Positions 1 through 8,742 of a stretch of 64,000 nucleotides of DNA are shown in pieces (the stretch's first letter is position 1; every line of letters starts with the position of its first letter). The notes beneath the pieces are model-generated. The model did not search any database. It was not told where the DNA came from and saw only the letters and a program-made list of their open reading frames with translations. This stretch comes from Serratia sp. M24T3 (lineage in GTDB: Bacteria > Pseudomonadota > Gammaproteobacteria > Enterobacterales > Enterobacteriaceae). The DNA is taken from contig NZ_AJHJ01000002.1 in assembly GCF_000257645.1 (NCBI RefSeq), positions 248,001-312,000 on the forward strand. Reading direction: 5' to 3'. The position numbers and the translations under genes were made by a program.

Positions 1-1
1 G

Positions 2-499
2 AACGTGCTGAACCACGATTCCCCCGCGCAGGCGTTCGTTATCCGTTACCACTATCCGGCCGAGGTTCGCCAGCAATCCGCCGCCGCCAGCGCCGAGCGT
101 CAGACGCAGCAGCGTGAAAGACAGGAGAAGCAGCAGATAGCGGCAGCATTCGGACAGGCCAGCACGCCACGCAACTGGCGCTACACCAAACGGGTCGCCG
201 CCGGTTCGGCCTCCATCGCACCGGATTTTGCCTGGGATGATGGTCGTTTTGCTTATATCGGTTTTTCCCCCATCAAAACCCTGCCGTCTGTTTTCCGGGT
301 GGTTAACGGACGGGAGCAGGCGCTCACGCCCCGGACAGTTAAGCAGGGTAATTACATTGTGATGGTGGTGCCGGCAGCGCCACAACTGGTGTTGCGTTAC
401 GGCACCTCGGTGGTAGGGATCGAAAACGACGGGTTCGGGCGCATCGCGATAACCCGCAGCGACACCGTTTCACCGTCCGTTACGCTGGAGGCCAGATGA
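2..499 (+). CDS. virB9: VirB9-like T4SS outer-membrane core protein, 3' part
   Basis: The reading frame is already open at the window edge, so this is the C-terminal portion of a gene that begins upstream. The visible protein has the VirB9/TrbG C-terminal beta domain: a basic, glutamine-rich linker, then NWRYTK, a tract reading WDDGRFAYIGF, and a valine-rich end with LRYGTSVVGIEN. VirB9 forms the outer-membrane core of the type IV secretion channel together with VirB7 and VirB10. Its stop overlaps the virB10 start (ATGA), which fits a translationally coupled virB operon on a conjugative element. The family assignment is firm; the N-terminus and signal peptide are outside the window. Confidence 0.85.
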   Translation, partial: NVLNHDSPAQAFVIRYHYPAEVRQQSAAASAERQTQQRERQEKQQIAAAFGQASTPRNWRYTKRVAAGSASIAPDFAWDDGRFAYIGFSPIKTLPSVFRVVNGREQALTPRTVKQGNYIVMVVPAAPQLVLRYGTSVVGIENDGFGRIAITRSDTVSPSVTLEAR

Positions 500-1800
500 C
501 CGATAAACCTGTCCCGGACGAGCCGGAAAAAACCACCGCAGAGCGGGAAGCGGAAGCCCGCGAACGCGCCCGTGCGGCAATGGCGTATCAGGAGCCGGAG
601 CAAAGAACACCGCCCGGCCAGCCGGAAGTGACCCGTTTTCGTAAGGCATCCGGTCGCCGCACGCTGATCGTCAGCCTGCTGAGTCTGGCGCTGGTGATCG
701 CCCTGGCATCCGGCGGCGATCGTCTTTTCAGTGCATTGAAAGGGGGTAATGAGAAAGAAGCCGGCACCGCGCCGCCGCCCTCTGCCGGGAAGACGCTGCA
801 TGAGCGTCAAAATCTGGGGATGGACAGTAATCCGTTTGGCCTGTTCGGGCCGCACACACAGGACGGAACAGCCCCTGTCAGCCAGGCCGTCACTCCCGCA
901 CCAACGCAGCCACCGGCACCACCCGCCCTGAACAAGGCAGTTGCGTTGGCAGACGGGCTGAACAACGCCCGAACAATGCAGGGCAATAATGTACGCACGT
1001 CCCCGGGTGAAACGCGCAGCAACGCAGAAACGTCCGACAGTCCGTCATCATCCACGACGTACACATCCTGTCCGTCAGTACTGACCAGAGGTAAAGATGG
1101 CCGCCTGCGCTGCCCGGATACTGCCGTGCCGGAAACGGGTAACAACGACAATCCGGGCGTCGCCCGTGTCACCGGCGTCAGACGGCTGGGCCTCGATCCT
1201 GATCTCTATATCCCGGTGGACCGCTATATCCCGTGTTCGATGATGTGGCGCTTCGTGTCCGATGTCGGGGGGCATATTTCCTGCCTGGTCAGTGAAGATG
1301 TTTACAGCGCCAGCAACCATGTGACGCTGATCCCGGCAGGAACGGTCGCCCGTGGCATCTACCGCACCGGGGCGCTGCAACACGGACGCAGCCGGATGTT
1401 TGTGCTGTGGACGGAGCTGCGTACGCCTGAGCCCGGCAGCCTGCAAATCCCGCTAACTGATACGCAGGCCAGCGGCCCGCTCGGCGAGGCGGGGATCTCA
1501 GGTTGGATCGACAACAATTTCTGGGAGCGCTTCGGCAATGCCCTGATGCTCAGTACCGTGCAGGACGTGGCTGCGGCGGCGTCGGATGCTGCCCCGGGGA
1601 AAGACCGCAATACCGACTACACCGAAAACACCCGCGCAGCCACGGCGGAAATGGCGAAAACGACGCTGGACAACAGCATCAATATCCCGCCCACCCTGTA
1701 CCTGAATCAGGGTGATGTCATCGGGATCATGACCGGCACCGACATTGATTTCTCATCCGTCTGGCAGCTGCGACTGAAAAAGAGGTGGTATGAACGCTGA
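496..1800 (+). CDS. virB10: VirB10-like T4SS channel protein
   Basis: 434 residues with VirB10/TrbI architecture: an acidic cytoplasmic N-terminus, one membrane segment at about residues 56-73, a long Pro/Ala/Gln-rich periplasmic linker, and a C-terminal beta-barrel domain beginning near the DRYIPC motif. The later tracts IPAGTVARG and WIDNNFWERFGNA are typical of the family. VirB10 spans both membranes and couples ATPase activity to the outer-membrane pore. It overlaps virB9 by 4 bases upstream, and its 3' end overlaps the virB11 start, so the three genes are one operon. The length is normal for a conjugative T4SS. Confidence 0.92.
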   Translation: MTDKPVPDEPEKTTAEREAEARERARAAMAYQEPEQRTPPGQPEVTRFRKASGRRTLIVSLLSLALVIALASGGDRLFSALKGGNEKEAGTAPPPSAGKTLHERQNLGMDSNPFGLFGPHTQDGTAPVSQAVTPAPTQPPAPPALNKAVALADGLNNARTMQGNNVRTSPGETRSNAETSDSPSSSTTYTSCPSVLTRGKDGRLRCPDTAVPETGNNDNPGVARVTGVRRLGLDPDLYIPVDRYIPCSMMWRFVSDVGGHISCLVSEDVYSASNHVTLIPAGTVARGIYRTGALQHGRSRMFVLWTELRTPEPGSLQIPLTDTQASGPLGEAGISGWIDNNFWERFGNALMLSTVQDVAAAASDAAPGKDRNTDYTENTRAATAEMAKTTLDNSINIPPTLYLNQGDVIGIMTGTDIDFSSVWQLRLKKRWYER

Positions 1801-2818
1801 AAACCTGTCGCTGGATTTCATGAAAAACCAGCTGTTTGGTGATTTTATTGCGCAGGACGGCCTGACGGAAATTGCCGTTAACCGGCCGGGTGAACTGCAT
1901 ACCAAAATCCGGGGGAAATGGCGAAGACATGAAGCCCCGATTACGCTGCGCCAGTGTTACGCCTTTGCCAGAGCGCTGGCGTCCTGGCAGGACGATAATA
2001 TCGACGACACCTCGCCGATCCTTTCCGCCACGCTTGAATCGGGCGAGCGCATTCAGGCCATTATTCCCCCGGCCTGTGAGCGTAATACCGTGTCTATTAC
2101 GCTGCGCAAACCCTCATTCGGGCAGAAAACACATCAGTCATGGATTGATGCGGGATTTTATAACCGGGTAAGCGGTCAGGAGCGAACGGAAGGCAAAGAT
2201 GTTGAACTGACCCGCTATTATCAAGGTGGGGATATGCCCCGTTTTATGGAAAAAGCGGTGGAATACGGCAAGACGATTTTTATCGTCGGTGAAACCGGAT
2301 CCGGTAAAACCACCTATATGAAAACGCTGCTGCATTCTATTCCCCGGCACCTCAGGTTGACCACCATCGAGGATAATCCCGAAATCCGGTTCTATCACCA
2401 CACCAACTATGTTCATCTCTTTTATCCGGTGGATGCCGGGGATAATGCCATTGTCACGCCCGGCAGACTGATACGCGCCAATTATCGTATGAACCCTGAC
2501 CGGATATTACTGGCTGAAATTCGCGGTCGGGAAGCCTGGGATGCACTGAAAATCGTCGGTTCCGGGCATGAGGGATTAATGACTTCCCTGCATGCAGGCA
2601 GCCCGGAAGAATGTATTGAAGGGTTAATTGACCGCTGCTATGAAAACCCTGACTGCCGGAACATGCCTTTCGACGTGCTGTTACGCAAGGTGCTTAAGAG
2701 CATTGATGTGATAGTCAGCATTGATATTCACGGTGACATACGCCGGATGAGTGATGTTTATTTTAAACCCCTTCATCTTAATGGCATGAGAGATGTATTC
2801 AGCAAAGGACTTCAATAA
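1790..2818 (+). CDS. virB11: VirB11-like T4SS traffic ATPase
   Basis: 342 residues with an N-terminal domain and a RecA-like secretion ATPase domain. Walker A is GETGSGKT at about 167-174, followed by the TIEDNPEI Asp box, the Walker B region around LLAEIRGREAW, and the His box SLHAGSPEE. VirB11 is a hexameric cytoplasmic ATPase that switches the T4SS between pilus assembly and DNA translocation. The start is preceded by GAGGTGG two bases after the virB10 coding end region, supporting ATG 1790. It is the last recognisable virB gene before the mobilisation region, the same order as in ICEKp1-type elements. Confidence 0.93.
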   Translation: MNAENLSLDFMKNQLFGDFIAQDGLTEIAVNRPGELHTKIRGKWRRHEAPITLRQCYAFARALASWQDDNIDDTSPILSATLESGERIQAIIPPACERNTVSITLRKPSFGQKTHQSWIDAGFYNRVSGQERTEGKDVELTRYYQGGDMPRFMEKAVEYGKTIFIVGETGSGKTTYMKTLLHSIPRHLRLTTIEDNPEIRFYHHTNYVHLFYPVDAGDNAIVTPGRLIRANYRMNPDRILLAEIRGREAWDALKIVGSGHEGLMTSLHAGSPEECIEGLIDRCYENPDCRNMPFDVLLRKVLKSIDVIVSIDIHGDIRRMSDVYFKPLHLNGMRDVFSKGLQ

Positions 2819-2867
2819 ATAACTTATCGAATTACGCAGCACTCGTTTGAATATGAAGGTGACCGAA

Positions 2868-3170
2868 ATGAAAAAAGCAATATTCTCCGCATTATTACTC
2901 TGCATTATGGCGTCATATTCAACCTCCGTCATGGCCGCTGACGCCTGTGAAGTGGTGTTATGCATGTACGGTAAAGCCACCGGTAACGGCGGCGGCAATG
3001 AATGTCATTCGGCTGAACGTGCATTCTTTAATATCGTGAAAAAGAACAGGCACGGTTTTCTTCCGGACCATACTGCCGATGCCAGAAAATCGTTCTTACT
3101 TGAGTGTGATTCGGCAGACCCGGCAATTATCAGCCAGATTATCAATAAATTTGGCCGCATGCGTGGTTAA
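2868..3170 (+). CDS. TrbM/KikA-like periplasmic conjugation protein
   Basis: 100 residues. I chose ATG 2868 because AAGGTGA lies seven bases upstream. The start is followed by a clear signal peptide (basic MKK, hydrophobic core) with likely cleavage after VMA at residue 23. The mature protein starts ADACEVVLCMYG and has four cysteines, which resembles the TrbM/KikA family of small secreted proteins encoded in conjugative T4SS clusters. Their exact biochemical role is unsettled. It directly follows virB11. Family identity is inferred from the CEVVLCMYG signature, length and position. Confidence 0.7.
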   Translation: MKKAIFSALLLCIMASYSTSVMAADACEVVLCMYGKATGNGGGNECHSAERAFFNIVKKNRHGFLPDHTADARKSFLLECDSADPAIISQIINKFGRMRG

Positions 3171-3188
3171 TTAACGGAGGTAGTCATC

Positions 3189-3494
3189 ATGAAAAAACCG
3201 GGTTTTATTCAGCATCCCTGGACACGTCAGCGCGGAGATTCCATGAGCGCAGCCTGTGTTATTGAGCACATTGAAAATGAGGCGATACGTGGATGCGGCC
3301 TTTATTATGAAATTTATCACCACCGGGTTATCTGCCGGTTATTGCAGTTGCTGCAAACACTGAACGTTACCGACAGAATAACGCTGACAGAGGAAGCTAA
3401 CCGGCGTGGCTTTACTCTCGATGAAACCAGCATTAAAGAAAGTCGTCAGTGTTATTCCGACATCATCAGGGAAATCCGTGAGAGCCACTATTAA
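3189..3494 (+). CDS. Small hypothetical protein of the conjugation region
   Basis: 101 residues, no signal peptide, mostly helical and charged, with tracts CVIEHIENEAIRGCG and a C-terminus rich in Glu, Arg and Ser. A strong ribosome site (ACGGAGG) lies nine bases before ATG 3189. An internal ATG in the same frame (MSAACV) could be an alternative start. I do not recognise the family. Its place between the TrbM-like gene and the likely oriT suggests a role in DNA processing or its regulation, but that is inference from position only. Confidence 0.55.
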   Translation: MKKPGFIQHPWTRQRGDSMSAACVIEHIENEAIRGCGLYYEIYHHRVICRLLQLLQTLNVTDRITLTEEANRRGFTLDETSIKESRQCYSDIIREIRESHY

Positions 3495-3578
3495 TCCCTG
3501 CCTTAGTTTTATTGGCAGGTCCCCTATAGCGCCAAAATATTTCAGCCGAATCAGGCTTAAGGCTTGCCGGTTTTCAGG

Positions 3579-3638
3579 TTTTTACGGCCCGGCACATTTT
3601 TCGCGAATTAAGGAGTGAAGAAATGCGGGCCGTAAAAA
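3579..3638. repeat. Inverted repeat / hairpin 1
   Basis: Perfect 13-base arms: 3579-3591 (ends in ACGGCCCG) and 3626-3638 (begins CGGGCCGT). The loop contains TTCGCGAATTAAGGAGTGAA, closely related to the loop region of the next hairpin. Confidence 0.75.
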
Positions 3639-3652
3639 TGAGGCAGCGGACA

Positions 3653-3688
3653 GAACTATTTTCGCGGGTTAAGGAGCGAAAATAGTTC
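3653..3688. repeat. Inverted repeat / hairpin 2
   Basis: Perfect 13-base arms, GAACTATTTTCGC at 3653-3665 and GCGAAAATAGTTC at 3676-3688, separated by GGGTTAAGGA. Together with hairpin 1 it forms a tandem pair sharing the core TTCGCG-NN-TTAAGGAG-N-GAA. Confidence 0.8.
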
Positions 3689-3870
3689 AGGCACCGCGCC
3701 TCACCGGCAAACAGCCGCGCCCACGCGGATTTTGCCGGCCGGGGGGAGCCGAATAAATTTCGCTGCCCCAGCGAGCGAAAAGCTGTCGCCCACGACAGCG
3801 ATTTATTTGGGGGGCATCGCCCCGCACACCGTCGTGGCTAAGTCTCCGGCCAAAAGCCGGTAGCGTGGCG

Positions 3871-3971
3871 CGACCACCCTCTTTAAAGGTCAGCTTCCCT
3901 TTTATTCCCGCTGCGAGGAACGAGCAAAGGGAAGAAAAAGGCGAAAGCGACCGTCTTAAAGGGGGTGGTCG
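3871..3971. repeat. Nested long inverted repeat
   Basis: Outer arms 3871-3886 and 3956-3971 match in 15 of 16 positions (CGACCACCCTCTTTAA against TTAAAGGGGGTGGTCG). Inner arms CTTCCCTTT (3894-3902) and AAAGGGAAG (3926-3934) are perfect. The 101-base element would fold as one extended stem and sits in the candidate oriT. Confidence 0.7.
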
Positions 3972-4229
3972 GGCGTAGCGGGCGACGGTGTGCCGCTTTT
4001 GACCCTGGGTGTTTTGGCGCGGCGTCCAGCCACGACATTACCCCCATGTGACATATCATAAGGGCGTCCAGCCCGCATGAACTGGCGCACGCCGTTTAAG
4101 GCAGGGAAGCATGCTTTCCTGCATATGGCCGCAACGCGGCCACCTTCTTCGTCCCTGACGTTCGCCCCGCCTTTTCGCCCGACACCGTGGGGCGATGTCA
4201 TGGGGCGAACTGCTGACGAAGGAGGCATC

Positions 4230-6074
4230 GTGATTTTGAATAAGCTGGCCGTTTCACTGTCGCCGATAGTGAATGGCGCGCTGAGTTTCATTGCTTTTAT
4301 GCAACAGCACCAGCTGATGCTGGCGCTGTTATCGGGGCTGACGATGCCGTTTTTCGCGTTGATGAAAAGCGATGAACGGCAAAAAGCCCCGTTGTGGCAA
4401 AAGCTGATTATCGCTTTTTCCCTGCTGTGTTTTCTTTCCGGTACCATGGCCCCGGTTGTTATCTGGATTTTCCAGTGGCTTTATAAAGGCTGGGTAGTCG
4501 CCAGCATTCCCGTTCTGGCATGGCCGGTGTTGATTACTTTTACCGTAACGGGTTTTATTTTGCATATTCTGCTGCGCAGGGTATTAACCCCTGAATTAGA
4601 CAAAATAAAGAAACGCCTCGTCAGAAAAACCACGCTTGAACGGGAATTACGCACCGATGTCCGTACGGTGAAATCACTGCTGCCGGAAACATTGCATTAT
4701 GACCCGCTGGATTATATCGACCTGAACAAAGGGTTATTTATCGGCATGGACCGCGATGTTCAGCCGATGTATCTGCCGTTAAAAGACTGGCAAAAACAAC
4801 ACGCGGATATTATCGGCACCACAGGAGCTGGTAAGGGCGTTGCCACCGGGATATTACTTTATCAAAGTATCCTGGCCGGTGAAGGCGTATTTGTTATGGA
4901 CCCCAAGGATGATGAATGGGCACCACACCTTTACCGAAAAGCTTGCGAGGATGCAGGCAAACCCTTTGCCTTAATTGACCTAAGGAAACAGGCATACCAG
5001 TTAAACCTGATTGAAGAGATTAACGCCGATGAACTGGAAGAGCTTTTTGTTGCCGGTTTCAGTCTGGCAGAGAAAGGTCAGGAGTCAGATTTTTATCGCA
5101 TTGACGACCGGAAGGCGGCCCGGATAGCCGCACAATTTGTCACCCGTAATACTTCCTCAACCATTCGAGATGTTTATAACGGAGACTACGTTCAGGGTAT
5201 TGCAGATAAGATAAAAGCCTTTTTCGGGAAAATTGAAGAGCTGGCCTTGCTCAATGCCATCAATGCGCCGACAGGATTTTCGCTTAATAGGATATTTGAG
5301 GAAGGCGGTTGCTGTTATGTGATTGGCTCGATGCGCAACAGCAAAATCATTACCACTCAGCGCATGCTGCTGGTTCGCCTGTATCAGCTGGCGGAAAAGC
5401 GCGAGCGAGTGAAAAACGTGCCCCGCCCCATTGCTATTTATCTTTCTGAACTGAAATACCATTTATCCAGGCCAGCGCTGGAAGGTTTGGGCGCGGCACG
5501 CGATAAAGGCGTGCATATTATTATGGACCATCAGTCGATTGCCGATTTAAAAGACTGCCCGGCAGATTTGAAAGGCGACGCCGTTGTCGGCGCTGTCGTT
5601 GAGAACGCTAAATTCAAACTGGTTTATCGTGTCATGGACCCGGATACCGCTGAATGGGTGGCCCGGATGTCAGGCACTATATTAGTCGATGATGAGGTCC
5701 GCAAAGCCAAAACCGATGCAGTGCTGACAGAGACTATCGACAGTGAACGCACCATCAGGCAGGCCGAGCGTTTCTTTACCGACAGCAATATGATCCTGAA
5801 CCTACCCGATTTTGTCAGCTTCATCTTTACGACAAAAGCACTCCCCTCTGCTTCGCTGATTTCGCCCATCAGGGTGAAAAAACGCGAACTGGAGATCTGT
5901 GCCGTGTCACCCGCAATTGCCGCCACCGCAGCAACAATAAACATCGTATTGGATTTTAGCGAGGAGGAGACTTCCCCCGGACCCGCATCAACACCGGATA
6001 TGACCACAACGCGGCCCGATCTTTTTTTTGATGAGGGGGGCGAAAAAGACGCGACAATACCGAATGCCGATTAA
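4230..6074 (+). CDS. mobB: MobB-type T4SS coupling protein (VirD4/TraG class)
   Basis: From GTG 4230 the protein has 614 residues; AAGGAGG lies just upstream (4219-4225), and TTG 4236 is an alternative start. A more upstream in-frame ATG at 4077 would add 51 Pro/Arg-rich residues over palindromic DNA and is unlikely. The N-terminus has several membrane segments (about residues 10-115), then a P-loop ATPase domain with Walker A GTTGAGKG and Walker B region VFVMDPKDDEW. This is the inner-membrane coupling protein that hands the relaxase-DNA complex to the T4SS. Pairing with the downstream MobC resembles CloDF13 mobB-mobC and ICEKp1. Confidence 0.85.
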   Translation: MILNKLAVSLSPIVNGALSFIAFMQQHQLMLALLSGLTMPFFALMKSDERQKAPLWQKLIIAFSLLCFLSGTMAPVVIWIFQWLYKGWVVASIPVLAWPVLITFTVTGFILHILLRRVLTPELDKIKKRLVRKTTLERELRTDVRTVKSLLPETLHYDPLDYIDLNKGLFIGMDRDVQPMYLPLKDWQKQHADIIGTTGAGKGVATGILLYQSILAGEGVFVMDPKDDEWAPHLYRKACEDAGKPFALIDLRKQAYQLNLIEEINADELEELFVAGFSLAEKGQESDFYRIDDRKAARIAAQFVTRNTSSTIRDVYNGDYVQGIADKIKAFFGKIEELALLNAINAPTGFSLNRIFEEGGCCYVIGSMRNSKIITTQRMLLVRLYQLAEKRERVKNVPRPIAIYLSELKYHLSRPALEGLGAARDKGVHIIMDHQSIADLKDCPADLKGDAVVGAVVENAKFKLVYRVMDPDTAEWVARMSGTILVDDEVRKAKTDAVLTETIDSERTIRQAERFFTDSNMILNLPDFVSFIFTTKALPSASLISPIRVKKRELEICAVSPAIAATAATINIVLDFSEEETSPGPASTPDMTTTRPDLFFDEGGEKDATIPNAD

Positions 6075-6114
6075 GAGGAAAACCCGTCATTGCTGGATTT
6101 TTAAAGGGGGAATG

Positions 6115-6861
6115 ATGCTTATCACCGCATACAGCGAACGCCAGACGCGGCACCGTGATAAAATACAACGACTGCTGAATTTTCTGAAGGAAGAAACGTA
6201 CAGTGACTTTAAAACACTGATGCTGCTGTTTGGCTTCAGGGATCATAAATCGCTGTATTCCCTGCTTTCAAAAGTCGAGGGCATGGGCTTAATACAAAAG
6301 CACGTCCTGGTATCGCGCACGATGAAAATTTCATTGTGGGGCATTACCAGTGACGGACTGGCCGTTGTATTAACACCCGACGATGCGCTTTTCCCGGCGC
6401 GGTTTGAGCCTACAAAAATCACCGGCTGGACGCTGGAACATCACCTTGATAATCAGGCGGCGCGGATCATCCTTGAGCAAAAAGGCGCAACCGGGTGGAT
6501 AAACGGCGATCGCACGACCTTCCTCAGCCGGTATCAGGTCAGTCACCGCCCAGACGGACTGATTACCCTCCCCGGCGGCACCGTGATCGCCATTGAGACC
6601 GAGCGCCGTCTGAAAACCAGAGCCCGTTACCAGTCGATCATGGTCAGTCATTTGCTTGCCCGAACCCGTAAAGACTGGATATATGTTTTTTATATCGTGC
6701 CGGACCCGCAGAAAAAGCGTGGTCTTGAACGGTTGTTTGACAGCATCCGGCACGTTATCGTTAACCATCAGCACATCCCGCTGGAAACCCGCCACCGAAA
6801 TGTCTTCCGCATCTACACGCTCGACGAGCTGCGACGGCTCGATTTAGGCAACTGCATATAG
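6115..6861 (+). CDS. mobC: MOBC-family relaxase (MobC-like)
   Basis: 248 residues from ATG 6115 (AAGG seven bases upstream; ATG 6112 is possible), close to CloDF13 MobC in size. The N-terminal half is helical and resembles a winged helix (replication-relaxation family). The C-terminal half carries HHLDNQ (109-114), RPDG (145-148) and IETE (160-163), an arrangement like a PD-(D/E)XK nuclease core. This class nicks oriT without the His-hydrophobe-His signature of classical relaxases. It directly follows mobB, as in CloDF13. The family call is from motif, size and gene order; catalytic residues are inferred. Confidence 0.75.
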   Translation: MLITAYSERQTRHRDKIQRLLNFLKEETYSDFKTLMLLFGFRDHKSLYSLLSKVEGMGLIQKHVLVSRTMKISLWGITSDGLAVVLTPDDALFPARFEPTKITGWTLEHHLDNQAARIILEQKGATGWINGDRTTFLSRYQVSHRPDGLITLPGGTVIAIETERRLKTRARYQSIMVSHLLARTRKDWIYVFYIVPDPQKKRGLERLFDSIRHVIVNHQHIPLETRHRNVFRIYTLDELRRLDLGNCI

Positions 6862-6968
6862 TTGTTCTGTATCACCCACTGCCCCAACCCACCCACCAGC
6901 AGCGCAACGACCGGAAGTAATGCCCTACCGAAATACTCCCCCACCATCAGAATAGACAGGACTCCAGA

Positions 6969-7256
6969 ATGAACAGAGAAATTGACCGACTTGCTGACGT
7001 ACTGACTGAAATGAGCGCAAAAGCGCTGGTGACATGGATGACGCATTCCGCATTACAGGACATACCGCGCGAAGCATTACTGACTCGCGGCAACGATTTT
7101 GTCTATGCCCTGCAGGCAAATTTTGTGCTGCTACGTGATCTTCTGTCAGAAACGCTGGAAGATATTGAGCAGCAAAGTCATGGCCTCGAAGAAAGATTGG
7201 ATAATCTGGAACTGCGGCTACTTGCGCTTCAGACAGTTGCCGGTAACCGGGAATAG
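6969..7256 (+). CDS. Small helical hypothetical protein
   Basis: 95 residues, preceded by AGGAC nine bases before ATG 6969. It is almost entirely helical, with a leucine/glutamate-rich C-terminal half (LEERLDNLELRLLALQ) that looks like a coiled coil. It has no signal peptide or membrane segment. I do not recognise the family. It follows mobC on the same strand after about 100 bases and converges with ardC. It could be an accessory ICE protein; nothing in it shows a function. Confidence 0.5.
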   Translation: MNREIDRLADVLTEMSAKALVTWMTHSALQDIPREALLTRGNDFVYALQANFVLLRDLLSETLEDIEQQSHGLEERLDNLELRLLALQTVAGNRE

Positions 7257-7293
7257 CTGTCCAATCAGCCCTTTCCATGTGAATTTTTTATTC

Positions 7294-7361
7294 CGCTGTA
7301 GGGACATGACTGTTCGGTGCTCGCCCCGGCTGTGCTCCGCCTCACTCATGTCTCTACAGCG
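7294..7361. repeat. Long inverted repeat between the 95-aa gene and ardC
   Basis: 16-base arms matching at 15 positions: CGCTGTAGGGACATGA (7294-7309) and TCATGTCTCTACAGCG (7346-7361), with a 36-base GC-rich loop. It lies downstream of both converging genes. It lacks a T-run on either side, so it is not a standard intrinsic terminator. Confidence 0.65.
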
Positions 7362-7419
7362 TTACTGGTTAAGCCTATCCCTACACGCAAAGCCACATTC
7401 CGTTGCGGCCACTTCCTGC

Positions 7420-8364
7420 TCAGATTTTATCCATCAAATAACGATGCGCTTTCGATGCCGCGCTGGCGGCCTTGAAAATGTAGCGTTTGTCGTTCTTCAG
7501 TGCTTTCAGCCAGGAAGCAATATAGCTTTCATGCTGAACCTCCCCGACAATCCCCAGGTCCGCCATCAGGAATGCGCTTCCCAGTTCGGCGATCAACTCC
7601 TCAAACGCATAACCTTCACTACCAAACTTCCCTTTCATTTCACGGTTCAGCCGGCTTTTTGCCCCGCTCCAGTGAACCAGCTCATGCAGTCCGGTGGCGT
7701 AGAAATTGGCCGCATCAGTAAAAAGACAACGTTCAGGTAAACGGATTTCATCGGTTGATGGTGCGAAAAAGGCGTTCTGTCCCTTCTCAATGATGGTTGC
7801 ACCACTGTTACGGAAAAGCGCTTCCGCCTGCGGTATCGGCTCAAAGGTCTCTGCCGGGAAAACTGCTTCGTCACTCAGGGGCAACCCATCAATTTGCTCA
7901 ACATTAAACACGGTGAACGTCTTCAGCATCGGGATATAGTCAGTTTCTCCGTCGTCATTTTCCTTTTCCAGTGTGGTATAGAAAATGGCGGTAGTGCCGT
8001 GTTCTCCCTTACGTACCTGACCGCCTTCCGCTTTTGCCTGTTTGTAGGTCATCCACCGCGAATCATTGAATCCCTGTTCTGACGCACTGCACCACAACAA
8101 CATGATATTCATTCCACTGTATGCCATGCCAGTTGCGTAATTGGACGGTAAACCAGACATACCGGGGGTACGCTGCCACGGACACGCCCAGGGTTTAACA
8201 CCAGTTTCCAGTGCCGCAATGATGCTGTCAGTGACGGTCTGATAAATATCAGTTTTGGTTTTGGAAAATTTCGTTTTTGAGGAGCCTGACGGGTCCAGCG
8301 GGGATACGCTGGTCGCCGCTGCGGTGTTAGGGGCACCAGCCTGGGTATGCAGGGAAATAGTCAT
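7420..8364 (-). CDS. ardC: ArdC-like antirestriction protein with zincin domain
   Basis: 314 residues from ATG at 8364, preceded on the minus strand by GGAG seven bases away; a longer frame reaches 8445 but has no ribosome site. The N-terminal domain (about 35-150, with KPWACPW and GMAYSGMN) is the ArdC ssDNA-binding domain. The C-terminal part is a zincin-like metallopeptidase with HELVH at 227-231 and a downstream Glu-rich helix (EELIAELG). ArdC proteins on conjugative elements protect incoming DNA from host restriction during establishment. It is transcribed opposite to the mob genes, as is common for early-transfer genes. Confidence 0.9.
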   Translation of the reverse strand: MTISLHTQAGAPNTAAATSVSPLDPSGSSKTKFSKTKTDIYQTVTDSIIAALETGVKPWACPWQRTPGMSGLPSNYATGMAYSGMNIMLLWCSASEQGFNDSRWMTYKQAKAEGGQVRKGEHGTTAIFYTTLEKENDDGETDYIPMLKTFTVFNVEQIDGLPLSDEAVFPAETFEPIPQAEALFRNSGATIIEKGQNAFFAPSTDEIRLPERCLFTDAANFYATGLHELVHWSGAKSRLNREMKGKFGSEGYAFEELIAELGSAFLMADLGIVGEVQHESYIASWLKALKNDKRYIFKAASAASKAHRYLMDKI

Positions 8365-8742
8365 GATTTTTTCTCCGTCAGTGGTGTGATTTTCGTCTTC
8401 GTATCGCCTGACGGTTCGCGTTCCCGATATCGTTCCGGCCTGCAAGGGCGCAGAATGCGTGCCATTTATCCTTGCGGGACGGGTTGTGTTAGGAAACGAT
8501 TTACCGGAAGCAGATACGGGAACGAAAAGCGCACAGGAGAAAAAATCTGACCCTGCATAGCCGAACGTAGAGCCCTTTACTCAGCGGGGGGAAATGAAGT
8601 TTTCAATGATTCTATCTATTGAGATTCCTCTATTTCATCCAAATCTTATGGTTTTTTGTTAAGCACGCTTCAATCGTTCTCGTAACCACAAGACATTTTT
8701 GGCAAAATATGCTTATCTTCAAAAGAACTCTAGGGAGGGTGT

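Larger units (their letters stand above)
3495..4229. other. Structured non-coding region, candidate oriT
   Basis: About 735 bases without a convincing gene, GC-rich and crowded with inverted repeats. Besides the hairpins listed separately it contains GCTGTCG/CGACAGC (3782-3799), flanked by an imperfect AATAAAT...ATTTATT pair (3752-3807). An 11-base direct repeat GGCGTCCAGCC occurs at 4021 and 4063. There is also a palindrome AAGCATGCTT (4107-4116) and GGCCGC/GCGGCC (4127-4141). In ICEKp1-like elements and CloDF13 the transfer origin lies upstream of mobB, so this stretch is the best oriT candidate. The nick site cannot be located by eye. Confidence 0.55.

Noticed and set aside
4077-4229. Upstream extension of MobB from ATG 4077
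   Set aside because: Covers palindromic oriT-like DNA, Pro/Arg-rich translation, no ribosome site; GTG 4230 follows AAGGAGG.
1-6861. Plasmid rather than ICE
   Set aside because: The tRNA-Asn att repeat and downstream chromosomal genes are contiguous; no replication gene seen.
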